Shown here one piece after another: positions 16,743 to 25,674 of a DNA stretch of 64,000 nucleotides (its first letter is position 1; every line of letters begins with the position of its first letter). The notes below the pieces were generated by a model. The model worked only from the letters and a program-made list of their open reading frames with translations. It was not told the origin of the DNA and made no database searches. The DNA comes from Bacteroidales bacterium (GTDB lineage: Bacteria; Bacteroidota; Bacteroidia; Bacteroidales; UBA932). A program made the translations under genes and the position numbers. Location of the stretch: contig JAFRPH010000021.1 of the NCBI GenBank assembly GCA_017429205.1, positions 87,421-151,420 of the forward strand, written 5' to 3'.

Positions 16743-17350
16743 AAAAGGCCGAAGAGCTCGGCGTCGATCTTGTCCGTGATGTACTGGAAGTCCTCGGGCT
16801 TGTTCTCGAACTTGACCTTGTCCACGTCGATGACGAGGAGGCGGGCCTTGTAGTCCTTGATCCAGTCCTCGTAGCGCTGGTTCAGGCCGGTGATGTAGTC
16901 GATGCGGATGGATCGCTCGTACTCGCGGCCGCGCTTCTGGATCTGGGCGATGAGGTTCGGGATGGAGCTGCGGAGGTAGATCAGCAGGTCCGGCGGGTTC
17001 ACCAGGGACATCATCAGGTCGAAGAGGTCGGAGTAGTTCTCGAAGTCGCGGGTGGACATCAGGCCCATCGCGTGGAGGTTCGGGGCGAAGATGCGGGCGT
17101 CCTCGTAGATGGTGCGGTCCTGGATGATGATGTCCTTCTGCTTGGAGATCTCCACCACGTCCTGGAAACGCTTGTTCAGGAAGTAGATCTGCAGGTTGAA
17201 GGACCACCGCTCCATGTCTTCGTAGAAGTCGGCGAGGTAGGGGTTGAAGTCGACGGACTCGAACTTCGGGGTCCACCCGTAGTGGGCGGCGAGCATCTTG
17301 GTCAGCGTGGTCTTTCCGCTGCCGATATTTCCGGCGATGGCGATATGCAT
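16730..17350 (-). CDS. Deoxynucleoside kinase (copy 1)
   Basis: A 206-residue dNK-family enzyme phosphorylating a deoxynucleoside (dA, dG or dC class) in salvage. The P-loop is GNIGSGKTT at residues 7-15, the substrate-binding region is FESVDFNPYLADFY, and the catalytic/base-contact motif is IQDRTIYEDARIF. YLRSSIPNLIAQIQKRGREYERSI is the lid segment. It lies 34 bp downstream of a clear paralogue and has a -7-like box in that gap, so it may be expressed both with and apart from copy 2. Confidence 0.9.
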   Translation of the reverse strand: MHIAIAGNIGSGKTTLTKMLAAHYGWTPKFESVDFNPYLADFYEDMERWSFNLQIYFLNKRFQDVVEISKQKDIIIQDRTIYEDARIFAPNLHAMGLMSTRDFENYSDLFDLMMSLVNPPDLLIYLRSSIPNLIAQIQKRGREYERSIRIDYITGLNQRYEDWIKDYKARLLVIDVDKVKFENKPEDFQYITDKIDAELFGLFPAE

Positions 17351-17367
17351 AACTCAGTATATTTACG

Positions 17368-17375
17368 CAAAAGTA
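17368..17375 (-). promoter_or_regulatory. -7 box between the two deoxynucleoside kinase genes
   Basis: TACTTTTG on the minus strand fits TAnnTTTG and sits 17 bp before the ATG at 17350. No matching -33 box is visible at the usual distance. Confidence 0.4.
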
Positions 17376-17384
17376 GCAATTATT

Positions 17385-17996
17385 TCAGAACAAACCATAC
17401 AGTTCCGCGTCGATGCGGTCCGTGATGAGGGCGAAATCCTCCGGGCGGTTCAGGAAATCCAGGTTGTCCACGTCGATGGTGATCAGGCGCCCGGTGTAGC
17501 TGCCGATCCACTCCTCGTAGCGCTCGTTCAGGCCGGCGAGGTACTCGATGGAGATGCCCTGCTCATAGTCGCGGCCGCGCTTGGCGATCTGCGCGACGAG
17601 GTGCTCGATGGAACTCTTCAGGTAAATGAGCAGGTCCGGCTGCTTCACGACTTCCATCATCACGTTGTAGGAGTCCATGAACGTGTGGTAATCCCGTTCC
17701 GACAGGTTCCCCTGGGCGTAGTTGTTCGCCACGAAGATGTTCACGCCTTCCATCACGGTGCGGTCCTGGATGATGACGTCCTTGGACTTGCCGATCTCGA
17801 TGACGTCGTGCAGCCGCTTGTTCAGGAAGTACATCTCCAGGGCGAAGGACCAGCGCTTGATGTCGGCGTAGTAGTCCGCCAGGTAGGGATTGTAGGTCAC
17901 CGACTCGAACTTCGGCGTCCAGCCGTAGTGCCGGGCGAGGAGGGTGGTGAGCGTCGTCTTGCCGCTGCCGATGTTGCCTGCGATTCCGATATGCAT
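17385..17996 (-). CDS. Deoxynucleoside kinase (copy 2)
   Basis: A 203-residue paralogue of copy 1. The P-loop is GNIGSGKTT, followed by FESVTYNPYLADYY, then IQDRTVMEGVNIF where copy 1 has IQDRTIYEDARIF, a difference in the specificity region. Tandem dNK genes occur elsewhere; in Lactobacillus acidophilus adjacent genes encode a deoxyadenosine/deoxyguanosine kinase heterodimer. A similar division of labour is plausible here but is inference. Its promoter overlaps that of the divergent MBL gene. Confidence 0.9.
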   Translation of the reverse strand: MHIGIAGNIGSGKTTLTTLLARHYGWTPKFESVTYNPYLADYYADIKRWSFALEMYFLNKRLHDVIEIGKSKDVIIQDRTVMEGVNIFVANNYAQGNLSERDYHTFMDSYNVMMEVVKQPDLLIYLKSSIEHLVAQIAKRGRDYEQGISIEYLAGLNERYEEWIGSYTGRLITIDVDNLDFLNRPEDFALITDRIDAELYGLF

Positions 17997-18017
17997 GGGA
18001 GAGAGGGGTTAGCTTTA

Positions 18018-18025
18018 CAAAGTTA
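18018..18025 (-). promoter_or_regulatory. -7 box for the deoxynucleoside kinase pair
   Basis: TAACTTTG on the minus strand, 21 bp before the ATG at 17996. At the -33 position there is TTGC in place of TTTG. Confidence 0.5.
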
Positions 18026-18038
18026 GGGAAATATTCCG

Positions 18039-18046
18039 TATTTTTG
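18039..18046 (+). promoter_or_regulatory. -7 box for the MBL-fold hydrolase
   Basis: TATTTTTG, 20 bp before the ATG at 18067. The spacer contains the divergent kinase -7 box, so the two promoters overlap head to head and should compete for polymerase. Confidence 0.5.
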
Positions 18047-18066
18047 CAAGGTAAACCGAATGTCGT

Positions 18067-18768
18067 ATGCTTCAGATCAAGATTTTTCAGGTGAACCCGC
18101 TGGGGGCCAATTGTTACGTGTGCTGGGAGGATGCGGGTCACGCCTGCATCGTCGTGGATCCCGGTTTCTACCGGGCCGAGGAGGAGGAGATGGTGTTCAC
18201 CTTCCTCACCGAGAACGGCCTCTGGCCCGACGCCGTCTTCCTGACGCACGCGCACTTCGACCACGCCTGGAGCGCGGCCTCCGTGGCGCGGCGCTGCGGT
18301 TGCCCGGTCTGGATGTCGGCGGCGGACGACCCCGTCCTCCACAGTCATTCCGAGATGCTGGAGCGGCTGAAGCTGGAAAAGTCCGTCGAACTGTTCGAGT
18401 ACAAGGATGCGGCGGACGGCACGGTCCTCCACGCCGGCGGCGTGGACTGGAAGGTCATCGCGACCCCGGGACACACGCCGGGATGTGTTTGCTACCTGTG
18501 CGAGGCGTGGGGAGTCCTTCTGTCGGGGGACACACTGTTCGCCGGCAGCATCGGCCGGACGGACCTGGACGGCGGCGACTATGACGCGTTGATGAAGTCC
18601 CTGCGGGAGAAGCTCCTCGTCCTGCCCGGAGATACGGACGTCCTGCCTGGCCACGGACATCCGACCTCCATCGCCCGTGAAGCGGCTTCCAACCCCTTCC
18701 TTCTTCCCTTCAACGAACCGGAGCCCGACCTGACGGACCAGGACGGCCTTTCCATCGACGGAATCTAG
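18067..18768 (+). CDS. MBL-fold metallohydrolase (glyoxalase II-like)
   Basis: A 233-residue metallo-beta-lactamase-fold protein. The metal motif H61-A-H-F-D-H66 binds two metal ions; TPGHTPGCVCYL and SGDTLFAGSIGRTDL carry the third His and bridging Asp, and VLPGHGHPT the last His. The short length and lack of a C-terminal helical domain set it apart from full glyoxalase II, so the thioester substrate, if any, is unknown. No signal peptide: cytoplasmic. ATG 18067 is chosen over nearby out-of-frame ATGs because MLQIKIFQVNPLGANCY is the usual family N-terminus. Confidence 0.88.
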   Translation: MLQIKIFQVNPLGANCYVCWEDAGHACIVVDPGFYRAEEEEMVFTFLTENGLWPDAVFLTHAHFDHAWSAASVARRCGCPVWMSAADDPVLHSHSEMLERLKLEKSVELFEYKDAADGTVLHAGGVDWKVIATPGHTPGCVCYLCEAWGVLLSGDTLFAGSIGRTDLDGGDYDALMKSLREKLLVLPGDTDVLPGHGHPTSIAREAASNPFLLPFNEPEPDLTDQDGLSIDGI

Positions 18769-18811
18769 GAAATCGGCCGGTTTCTTTCTTGTTTTTGCCG
18801 ATAGTTTTGCG

Positions 18812-18819
18812 TAATTTTG
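18812..18819 (+). promoter_or_regulatory. -7 box of recJ
   Basis: TAATTTTG ends 7 bp before the recJ ATG. CTTG lies 20 bp upstream at 18788-18791, a 3 of 4 match to -33. The predicted leader is only about 2 nt. Confidence 0.5.
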
Positions 18820-18826
18820 TACGACT

Positions 18827-20563
18827 ATGGGCATCACGGAACGTAAATGGACCGTCCACGAAGCCGGGGACCCGGAAAAAGTGGGACGACTCGCGACGGA
18901 GCTCGGCGTGGACCGGGTTCTGGCGGAGCTGTTGGTCCAGCGCGGCGTGGAAACTTTCGAGCAGGCCCGCCGTTTCTTCCGGCCCAGCCTGGACGACCTC
19001 CACGACCCGTTCCTGATGAAGGATATGGACAAGGCCGTGGAACGGCTCCACGAGGCCATCACCCGGGGGGAAAAGATCCTGGTCTACGGCGACTACGACG
19101 TGGACGGCACGACGGCCGTCGCCCTGGTCTATTCCTTCGTCAAGCGCTTCACCAAGCGGGTGGAATACTACATTCCCGACCGCTATGACGAGGGCTACGG
19201 CGTGTCGTACAAGGGCCTCGACTGGGCCTCCGACAACGGCGTCGACCTCCTCATCACCCTGGACTGCGGCATCAAGGCCATCGAGAAGGTGGAGTACGCC
19301 CGGAGCAAGGGCATCGACGTGATCATCTGCGACCACCACCTGCCGGAGGACGAGCTCCCCGGCGCCGTGGCGGTGCTGGACCCCAAGCGGGAGGACGACC
19401 ACTATCCCTTCGACGACCTGTGCGGCTGCGGCGTCGGCTTCAAGTTCGTCCAGGGCTATTCCCAGAAATACGGCATCGACTTCGAGACCCTGGAACCCCT
19501 GCTGGACCTGCAGGTGGTGTCCATCGCCTCCGACCTCGTGTCGATGGTGGGGGAGAACCGCGTCCTTGCGCACTTCGGTCTCAAGCGGCTGAACGACAAT
19601 CCCCGCAAGGGCCTCCTCGCGATGCTGAGCCTCGCGAAGCTGGAGCCCGGCCACGTGACCATCGACGACATCGTCTTCAAGATCGGCCCGCGCATCAACG
19701 CCGCCGGCCGGATGGAGTCCGGCCGCCTCGCGGTGGAGCTCCTCACGGCGATGGACGACCGCTCCGCCTTCCAGATCGGCGAGAAGATCAACGACAACAA
19801 CAACGAGCGCAAGAACATCGACCGGGAAATCACCCAGGAGGCCCTGGAGATGGTCGCGAACGGCACTGCCCTCGAGACGGAGAACGTGACCATCGTCTAC
19901 AATCCCACCTGGAACAAGGGCGTCGTGGGCATCGTCGCCTCGCGCCTGGTGGAGGCCTATTACAAGCCGACGGTCGTGCTCACGAAGTCCAACGGCTTCA
20001 TCACCGGCTCCGCCCGCAGCGTCGCCGGCTTCGACCTGTACGCCTCCATCGAGAGCTGTGCGGACCTGCTGGAGAACTTCGGCGGCCACGTCTACGCCGC
20101 CGGCCTCACGATGAAGGAGGAGCACCTGGAGGAGTTCTGCAAGCGGATGAACCGCTTCGTCTCCGGCAACATCACCAAGCAGGAGCTTACCCCGGTGGTG
20201 GACATCGACGCCCGCCTGGACTTCTCGCAGATCACCCCCAAGTTCTTCCGCATCCTCAAGCAGTTCCAGCCCTTCGGCCCCGGCAACTCCAACCCCGTGT
20301 TCCTCACGGAGGACGTCTACGACGCCGGCAACGGCCGGAAAGTGGGCGCGGGCGGCGTGCACCTGAAGCTGGACCTGATGCAGGAATCCCAGCCCTACCG
20401 CCAGATTCCGGCCATCGGCTTCAACATGGCCGACTTCTACGACCACATCAAGGCCGGCAACCCCATCGACGTGTGCTACTCCATCGTCGAGAACTTCTAC
20501 CGCGGCTCCTCCACCTTGCAGCTGAGGCTCAAGGATATGCGGGAGCGGGACGAATTGATTTAA
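18827..20563 (+). CDS. recJ: Single-stranded-DNA-specific exonuclease RecJ
   Basis: A 578-residue 5'-3' ssDNA exonuclease used in recombination and mismatch repair. DHH-family metal ligands are visible: YGD89-Y-D91-V-D93-G, D146-C-G, and the namesake D169-H-H171. The DHHA1 part carries GSARSVAGFDLY and GGHVYAAGLTM, and an OB-fold follows (PFGPGNSNPVF onward). Length is normal for the family. The start MGITERKW follows its -7 box by only 7 bp, so a very short leader is expected. An SGNH hydrolase gene follows at 13 bp. Confidence 0.95.
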   Translation: MGITERKWTVHEAGDPEKVGRLATELGVDRVLAELLVQRGVETFEQARRFFRPSLDDLHDPFLMKDMDKAVERLHEAITRGEKILVYGDYDVDGTTAVALVYSFVKRFTKRVEYYIPDRYDEGYGVSYKGLDWASDNGVDLLITLDCGIKAIEKVEYARSKGIDVIICDHHLPEDELPGAVAVLDPKREDDHYPFDDLCGCGVGFKFVQGYSQKYGIDFETLEPLLDLQVVSIASDLVSMVGENRVLAHFGLKRLNDNPRKGLLAMLSLAKLEPGHVTIDDIVFKIGPRINAAGRMESGRLAVELLTAMDDRSAFQIGEKINDNNNERKNIDREITQEALEMVANGTALETENVTIVYNPTWNKGVVGIVASRLVEAYYKPTVVLTKSNGFITGSARSVAGFDLYASIESCADLLENFGGHVYAAGLTMKEEHLEEFCKRMNRFVSGNITKQELTPVVDIDARLDFSQITPKFFRILKQFQPFGPGNSNPVFLTEDVYDAGNGRKVGAGGVHLKLDLMQESQPYRQIPAIGFNMADFYDHIKAGNPIDVCYSIVENFYRGSSTLQLRLKDMRERDELI

Positions 20564-20576
20564 CCCATCCTGAAAT

Positions 20577-21239
20577 ATGAAAAGGCTTGCTCTTTTGATG
20601 CTGCTGCTGACCCTGGGTTTCGGGGCCGGCGCGCAGAAGATCGTCCATCTGAACCGGTACGCGGAGGCCAACGCCGCGCTTCCCGCCGCCAGCGGCCCGC
20701 GTGTGGTCCTGTACGGGGATTCCATCACCGACGGCTGGGCCTCCCGCCGTCCGGACTTCTTCGCGTCCACCGGCTTCATCGGCCGCGGCATCAGCGGCGA
20801 GGAAACCGCCCAGATGCTCCTCCGTTTCCGGGCCGACGTGATCAATATCGGCGCCTCCACGATGGTCCTCCTCGGGGGCATCAACGACATCGCCCAGAAC
20901 ATGGGCGACCCGTATGTGGAGGATGTCACCTATGCCAATATCCTGTCGATGGTGGACCTCTGCTGGCAGAACGGCATCCGGCCGGTCATCTGTGGGCTGC
21001 TACCGTCTTATAACCTTCGCTGGCGTCCTGAGGTCACGGACACCTATGAGAAAGTGCTGAGCCTCAACGCCCGCCTCAAGGCTTACTGCGAGCGCCACGG
21101 CGTCACCTACATCGACTACGGCAGCGTCCTCGCCGGTCCCGACGGCAAGATCAAGGCCGACTACTCCGGCGACACCGTCCACCCGAATGCGGCCGGTTAC
21201 GAGCGGATGGAAAAGCTCCTGCTGGAGACGCTGAAATAA
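20577..21239 (+). CDS. Secreted SGNH/GDSL hydrolase
   Basis: A 220-residue esterase/lipase-like protein. The signal peptide ends near FGAGAQ. Block I is YGD48-S49-IT, block II GRGISGE, block III LLGGIND and block V DTVHPN with D199 and H202 as the rest of the triad. Related Bacteroidota enzymes include acetylesterases and platelet-activating-factor acetylhydrolase-like proteins; the substrate here is not evident. Probably periplasmic. It lies 13 bp after recJ on the same strand and ends 3 bp before the convergent TonB-like gene. Confidence 0.88.
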   Translation: MKRLALLMLLLTLGFGAGAQKIVHLNRYAEANAALPAASGPRVVLYGDSITDGWASRRPDFFASTGFIGRGISGEETAQMLLRFRADVINIGASTMVLLGGINDIAQNMGDPYVEDVTYANILSMVDLCWQNGIRPVICGLLPSYNLRWRPEVTDTYEKVLSLNARLKAYCERHGVTYIDYGSVLAGPDGKIKADYSGDTVHPNAAGYERMEKLLLETLK

Positions 21240-21242
21240 TTC

Positions 21243-21956
21243 CTACTGCGCGACGAACAAGTACGTGATCGTCCCCAGCTGTCGGGCGGGAGCGGTCGCG
21301 GAGGCGTTGAATTTCGACAGGCGGGCGGCGCGGGTGGCGAAGTTCCGCAGGCAGCCGTCCTTGGAGGAGGCGCCGTCGTCGACCTTGGCGTCCACGACCG
21401 TGCCCTGGTTGTTGACGGTGATGATGACCGTCACTTCGCCCGCGCCGACGCAGCGGTAGGCGGGGATGGGGAGATGGGTGGCCTTGCGGCCGTCGAGGGA
21501 CCAGGAAAGCACGGAAGGGCCGCTGTAGGTCTCCTGCTTGCGGGGCTTCGGGTCGGACGGCGGCGTGACGGGATCCTGCACGAAATCCTCCGGATCGTCC
21601 TGCTGCCGGTGCTGGCCGTCCTTGAGGTCCTGCGCCAGACGCTCGGCGTCGCGGTACAGCTGGTCCGCGTCGGTGTTGCGGTCGTCCTTGAGCTGGGAGC
21701 GGTTCACCGCCACGTTCCGCACGGGCTGCGTGCGTGCGGCGGCGAGGAGGTCTTCCAGCTGCGCGAGCGCCGTGCGGGAAAGCTCTTCCTGCTTCTCGAT
21801 GCGCTCCTGTTCCTCCTGTTTGGTGAAGTCCAGCACGAAGGAGTTCTCCCGCTGGACGGCGTACCCGATCTGGCCCAGCAGCAAAATGATAATCACCGCG
21901 AGATGAACGATCGCGGTGATATACAGTCCTGCTTTCTGGTCGGGGGTCAGTTTCAT
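21243..21956 (-). CDS. TonB-like protein
   Basis: A 237-residue protein with one N-terminal transmembrane helix (about residues 9-30), a charged, coiled-coil-prone middle rich in Glu, Gln and Asp (about 45-130) and a TonB-like C-terminal fold (GEVTVIITVNNQGTVVDAKV). The membrane anchor plus periplasmic C-domain suggests an energy transducer for outer-membrane receptors. The middle lacks the usual long Pro-Glu/Pro-Lys spacer. It overlaps udk by 4 bp and lies about 2 kb from the exbB/exbD cluster, which could supply its motor. Confidence 0.75.
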   Translation of the reverse strand: MKLTPDQKAGLYITAIVHLAVIIILLLGQIGYAVQRENSFVLDFTKQEEQERIEKQEELSRTALAQLEDLLAAARTQPVRNVAVNRSQLKDDRNTDADQLYRDAERLAQDLKDGQHRQQDDPEDFVQDPVTPPSDPKPRKQETYSGPSVLSWSLDGRKATHLPIPAYRCVGAGEVTVIITVNNQGTVVDAKVDDGASSKDGCLRNFATRAARLSKFNASATAPARQLGTITYLFVAQ

Positions 21957-22582
21957 TTGTGGCGGCGGCTCCGTTTCTCCAGCGCCTCCTCCACCGTCGT
22001 GGTGAGGACGTCGATCGCCACCTGGTTGTGGCCGCCCTGGGGGACGATGATGTCGGCGTAGCGCTTGGACGGTTCGATGAACTGCAGGTGCATCGGCTTC
22101 ACCGTGTCACAGTAGTGCTCGATGGCGGTGTCGATGGTGCGGCCGCGCTCGGCCACGTCACGGACGATGATCCGCAGGACGCGGTCGTCGTCGTCGGCAT
22201 CCACGAAGATCTTGATGTTCAGCTGGTCCCGGAGTTCCTTGCAGGTGAAGATGAGGATGCCCTCCACGATGATCACCTCGGCCGGCTCCACGGTCACGGT
22301 TTCCGTGGTGGAGCGGGAGCAGGTGATGTAGGAGTACACCGGCTGCTGGATGGTCTTGCCCTGCTTGAGCTCCCGGATCTGCTGGCACATCAGTTTCCAG
22401 TCGATGGCGTCGGGATGGTCGAAGTTGATGTTCTTGCGTTCCTCCACGGGAACGTGGCTGGAATCCTTGTAGTAGGAGTCCTGGGGGATGACGACCACCC
22501 GGCCCTGCAGCTGGCGGGTGATGGCCTTGACGACCGTGGTCTTGCCTGAGCCGGAACCTCCGGCGATACCGATGACGAGCAT
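21953..22582 (-). CDS. udk: Uridine kinase
   Basis: A 209-residue P-loop kinase phosphorylating uridine and cytidine in pyrimidine salvage. The P-loop is GGSGSGKTT (residues 8-16), IPQDSYYKD binds nucleoside, NFDHPDAID is the family signature, and DRVLRIIVRDVAERGRT forms the lid. Length is normal. It is the middle gene of an asnS-udk-TonB-like operon and is translationally coupled to the TonB-like gene. Confidence 0.95.
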   Translation of the reverse strand: MLVIGIAGGSGSGKTTVVKAITRQLQGRVVVIPQDSYYKDSSHVPVEERKNINFDHPDAIDWKLMCQQIRELKQGKTIQQPVYSYITCSRSTTETVTVEPAEVIIVEGILIFTCKELRDQLNIKIFVDADDDDRVLRIIVRDVAERGRTIDTAIEHYCDTVKPMHLQFIEPSKRYADIIVPQGGHNQVAIDVLTTTVEEALEKRSRRHK

Positions 22583-22609
22583 ATCCTGTGGTTAGTTAGT
22601 AGGTTTCCT

Positions 22610-24004
22610 TTAAAACTCCGCGTTTTTCGGCGTGCGCGGGAACGGGATGACGTCGCGGATGTTGGCCATGCCGGTGACGAAGAGGAGCAGGCGCTCGAAG
22701 CCGAGGCCGAAGCCCGCGTGCGGCACGGTGCCGTAGCGGCGGGTGTCGATGTACCACTCGAGGTTCTTGCGGGACATGCCCAGCTCGTCGATGCGGGTCT
22801 CGAGCTTCTGCAGGTCCGCTTCGCGCTCGGAACCGCCGATGATCTCGCCGATCTTCGGGAAGAGCACGTCCATGCCGCGGACGGTCTTGCCGTCCTCGTT
22901 CTGCTTCATGTAGAAGGCCTTGATGTCCTTGGGGAAGTCGATCAGGATGACCGGCTTGCCGAAGTGCTGCTCCACGAGGTAGCGCTCGTGCTCGCTCTGG
23001 AAGTCGGTGCCCCAGTGGACCGGGTACTCGAACTGCTTGCCGTTCGCGACGGCTTTCTCGAGGATGTCCACGGCCTCCGTGTAGGTGACGCGCTGGAAAG
23101 CGATGCCCAGCACGCTGCGGAGCCGCTCCACCAGACCTTCGTCATATTTGTCGTTGAGGAACTGCAGGTCGTCCATGCAGTGGTCCAGGGCGTACTGGAC
23201 GAGGTATTTCACGAACTCTTCGGCGAGTTCCATATCGTCGTTGATGTCGTAGAAGGCCATTTCCGGCTCGATCATCCAGAACTCCGCGAGGTGGCGCGGG
23301 GTGTTGGAGTTCTCCGCCCGGAAGGTGGGGCCGAAGGTGTAGATCTCGCCCACGGCGGTGGCGCCGAGCTCGCCCTCGAGCTGGCCGCTCACGGTGAGGC
23401 TCGTCTTCTTGCCGAAGAAGTCCTTGGAGAAGTCGACATTGCCCTTCTTGTCCAGCGGGATGTTCTTGAGGTCCATCGTGGTGACCTGGAACATGTCCCC
23501 GGCGCCCTCCGCGTCGGATTCGGTGATGAGCGGGGTGTGCAGATAGACGAAGCCCTTGTCGTTGAAGAACTTGTGGATGGCGAAGGCCATGGCGTGACGG
23601 ATGCGGAGGACGGCGCCGAAGGTGTTCGTCCTGAGGCGCATGTGCGCGACGCTGCGGAGGTACTCCAGCGAAGTGTCCTTCTTCTGGAGCGGGAAACGCA
23701 TCGGGTCGCATTCGCCGATGACCTCGATTTCCTTGGCCTGGATTTCCACGGCCTGGCCGCTGCCGATGGAGGCGACGAGCTCGCCCTTCACGGCGAGGGA
23801 GGCGCCGGTGGTGATGCGCTTGAAGAGCTCTTCGTCGAAGAGTTCCGCATTCGCGACGACCTGGATGTTATTGATGGTGGAACCGTCGTTGAGGGCGATG
23901 AATTTGACCTGTCTGTTGCCTCTCTTCGTCCTGACCCAACCTTTGGCCAGCACTTCCGCGCCCGGCTGCATCCCGAGCAGTTCCTTGATCTTGCTTCTTT
24001 TCAT
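22610..24004 (-). CDS. asnS: Asparaginyl-tRNA synthetase
   Basis: A 464-residue class IIb aminoacyl-tRNA synthetase charging tRNA-Asn. The N-terminal OB-fold ([20 protein letters not shown]) recognises the anticodon; motif 2 is [20 protein letters not shown] and motif 3 is [12 protein letters not shown]. The C-terminus [15 protein letters not shown] is typical of AsnS as opposed to AspS. No truncation. A -7 box lies 22 bp upstream. Confidence 0.96.
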   Translation of the reverse strand: MKRSKIKELLGMQPGAEVLAKGWVRTKRGNRQVKFIALNDGSTINNIQVVANAELFDEELFKRITTGASLAVKGELVASIGSGQAVEIQAKEIEVIGECDPMRFPLQKKDTSLEYLRSVAHMRLRTNTFGAVLRIRHAMAFAIHKFFNDKGFVYLHTPLITESDAEGAGDMFQVTTMDLKNIPLDKKGNVDFSKDFFGKKTSLTVSGQLEGELGATAVGEIYTFGPTFRAENSNTPRHLAEFWMIEPEMAFYDINDDMELAEEFVKYLVQYALDHCMDDLQFLNDKYDEGLVERLRSVLGIAFQRVTYTEAVDILEKAVANGKQFEYPVHWGTDFQSEHERYLVEQHFGKPVILIDFPKDIKAFYMKQNEDGKTVRGMDVLFPKIGEIIGGSEREADLQKLETRIDELGMSRKNLEWYIDTRRYGTVPHAGFGLGFERLLLFVTGMANIRDVIPFPRTPKNAEF

Positions 24005-24026
24005 AATAGGATTCCTGTAAATCGTG

Positions 24027-24034
24027 CAAATATA
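24027..24034 (-). promoter_or_regulatory. -7 box of asnS
   Basis: TATATTTG on the minus strand, 22 bp before the ATG at 24004. No TTTG at the expected -33 distance. Confidence 0.5.
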
Positions 24035-24070
24035 CGGAAAAAAACCCTATTTGCCTACTGTACGGGGAAG

Positions 24071-24102
24071 AAACAAAAAAGCAGCCCTTGGGAGGCTGCT
24101 TT
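24071..24102 (-). terminator. Intrinsic terminator of the exb cluster
   Basis: AAAGCAGCC and GGCTGCTTT form a 9-bp stem around a 7-nt loop (24078-24102). On the minus strand it is followed by a T-rich tail (complement of AAACAAA). It lies 21 bp beyond the stop of the last exbD gene. Confidence 0.8.
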
Positions 24103-24123
24103 CTTGCAATATTCTCGTGCGGA

Positions 24124-24600
24124 TTATTTGTCTCCGCCGGGTTTTCTCGAAGCGTACATGATCTTCAGCGCGGAGCAGCGGCGCAGCTCCTGCTTGACAT
24201 CCGACACGATACCCATTCTGACGTCCTCGTCAACGCGGAGGTTGACGGTCATCAGGGAACGGTCGGCCTCGGACATGGCGTCACGCTCGGAAGCGATGAA
24301 GTCGCGGATGTCGTCGATCGTCTTGAAAGAATCGTTCAGCTGGATACGGGCGTCGGTACCGTACATGGCCTGATACTGGCGGGTAGGCGAGCCGATGTTG
24401 ATGTTGGCGGACAGGTCCTTGCGCTCGAGCTTCGCGGCTTCGGAAGCCACGGGGAGCTTGACGATGACCTTGTTCTCCGTCTCACGCATCTGGGTCGTCA
24501 CCATGAAGAAGAACAGGAGCATGAACACGATATCGGAGAGGGAACCCGAGGAAATGCCGGGAACGCTCTTGTTGTTTCTTGAACCTCCGAATTTAGACAT
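24124..24600 (-). CDS. exbD: ExbD/TolR-family proton-channel subunit (second copy)
   Basis: A 158-residue ExbD-type protein with one N-terminal transmembrane helix containing the key Asp (SLSDIVFMLLFFFMVTT) and a periplasmic domain (residues about 45-150). ExbD couples proton flow through ExbB to TonB movement. It is the last gene of the cluster and is followed by a strong terminator. Two adjacent, diverged exbD genes are common in Bacteroidota. Confidence 0.92.
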   Translation of the reverse strand: MSKFGGSRNNKSVPGISSGSLSDIVFMLLFFFMVTTQMRETENKVIVKLPVASEAAKLERKDLSANINIGSPTRQYQAMYGTDARIQLNDSFKTIDDIRDFIASERDAMSEADRSLMTVNLRVDEDVRMGIVSDVKQELRRCSALKIMYASRKPGGDK

Positions 24601-24614
24601 AATTCAATCCTCCA

Positions 24615-25184
24615 TTATTTCTTTCCAGTGTCCTTCGGCTCGGCCTCGGAGATGTTCTGAGGCACGGCCTTCTTGACGATTTCTTGCTGATCTTCGGAAA
24701 GACGGGCGAATTTCATTCCATACTCGCGCATGGAGAATTCGTCACGGAGTTCGTTCACGGCCTTGACGAGCTCATTCTGCACTGCGAGATAGGCCTGGTA
24801 GCTGGTACCACGGTCGTTCTGCAGGGAGATGACGCCCTTGGAGACCATGTATTTCTTACCCTCGATCTCCTTCTCTTCCTTTTCGGGGAGGTTCGGGTCG
24901 TTGGTCGGGTTGGCAAGGAACTCCTTCATCTTGTCCTTCAGGAAGGCGATATCCATGGCTTCGTTACCGGCAAAGAGCTTATCTGCAGAATTGATACGCA
25001 CGATAACGATGTTACGGCGGTTCACCTTCTGGTCCTGGGCCTGCTTGGAATCAGGGATAGGAGGCAGACGGCGCTGCAGACCCGACTGATCACCCATCGT
25101 GGTGGTCATCAGGAAGTAGCACAACAGCAGGAACGCGATGTCCGCAGTCGAGCTAGAGTTGATTTCCGGTGTTTTCTTTGCCAT
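24615..25184 (-). CDS. exbD: ExbD/TolR-family proton-channel subunit (first copy)
   Basis: A 189-residue ExbD homologue with the helix STADIAFLLLCYFLMTTTM carrying the conserved Asp. The periplasmic domain is longer than in the neighbour and includes a charged insert (LPEKEEKEIEGKKYM). It lies 14 bp before the second exbD and 3 bp after the small membrane protein gene. The two copies may form a heterodimer around the ExbB ring; this is inference. Confidence 0.9.
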   Translation of the reverse strand: MAKKTPEINSSSTADIAFLLLCYFLMTTTMGDQSGLQRRLPPIPDSKQAQDQKVNRRNIVIVRINSADKLFAGNEAMDIAFLKDKMKEFLANPTNDPNLPEKEEKEIEGKKYMVSKGVISLQNDRGTSYQAYLAVQNELVKAVNELRDEFSMREYGMKFARLSEDQQEIVKKAVPQNISEAEPKDTGKK

Positions 25185-25187
25185 GAT

Positions 25188-25640
25188 TTACGCTTTTTTA
25201 GTGCGGATAGCGGACATGATCTCACCGCAGATGATCGCGAGGATGGCCGCGCCACCCAGAATGTAGGTGAGGTTCAGAACGGTATCAGTGAGTTTGAGCT
25301 CGGAAGCGGTAGGCGGAGTCGCGCCGGTGAAGCCGATGGCGGGAGCGCCGGAAGCCAGGAAGTAGGCGACCAGGCACAGGACCGCGGCGGCACCAAGGCC
25401 GATACCGATACGCGCAAGACTCTTGGGATTAGTCGTGGCGGAGATGTACAGACCCACGCACAGGACCGCGACGAGGGCGATGCCCAGCATGATGTAGGCC
25501 CAGACGAGGATTGTGTTCACAGCCCTGTCTTCACCGCTGCCATTGAACTGGGTGAATGCCCAGACAGCGAGGCCGACGCTGATGATGAGGAGCGCCCAGC
25601 TAATCCATTTGAATATTTTAGCGTATAACGGATTTTCCAT
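25188..25640 (-). CDS. Small four-helix membrane protein of the exb cluster
   Basis: A 150-residue protein with four hydrophobic segments (about residues 10-28, 44-65, 74-94 and 120-142) and little else. I do not recognise a named domain. Its fixed place between exbB and two exbD genes, seen in many Bacteroidota, suggests an accessory subunit of the TonB-energizing complex. ATG 25640 (MENPLYAKIFKW) is preferred; an upstream TTG at 25658 would add six residues. Confidence 0.75.
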   Translation of the reverse strand: MENPLYAKIFKWISWALLIISVGLAVWAFTQFNGSGEDRAVNTILVWAYIMLGIALVAVLCVGLYISATTNPKSLARIGIGLGAAAVLCLVAYFLASGAPAIGFTGATPPTASELKLTDTVLNLTYILGGAAILAIICGEIMSAIRTKKA

Positions 25641-25674
25641 TGTAAGTTGGATTATCAATTATCTTTGTTTCAAA

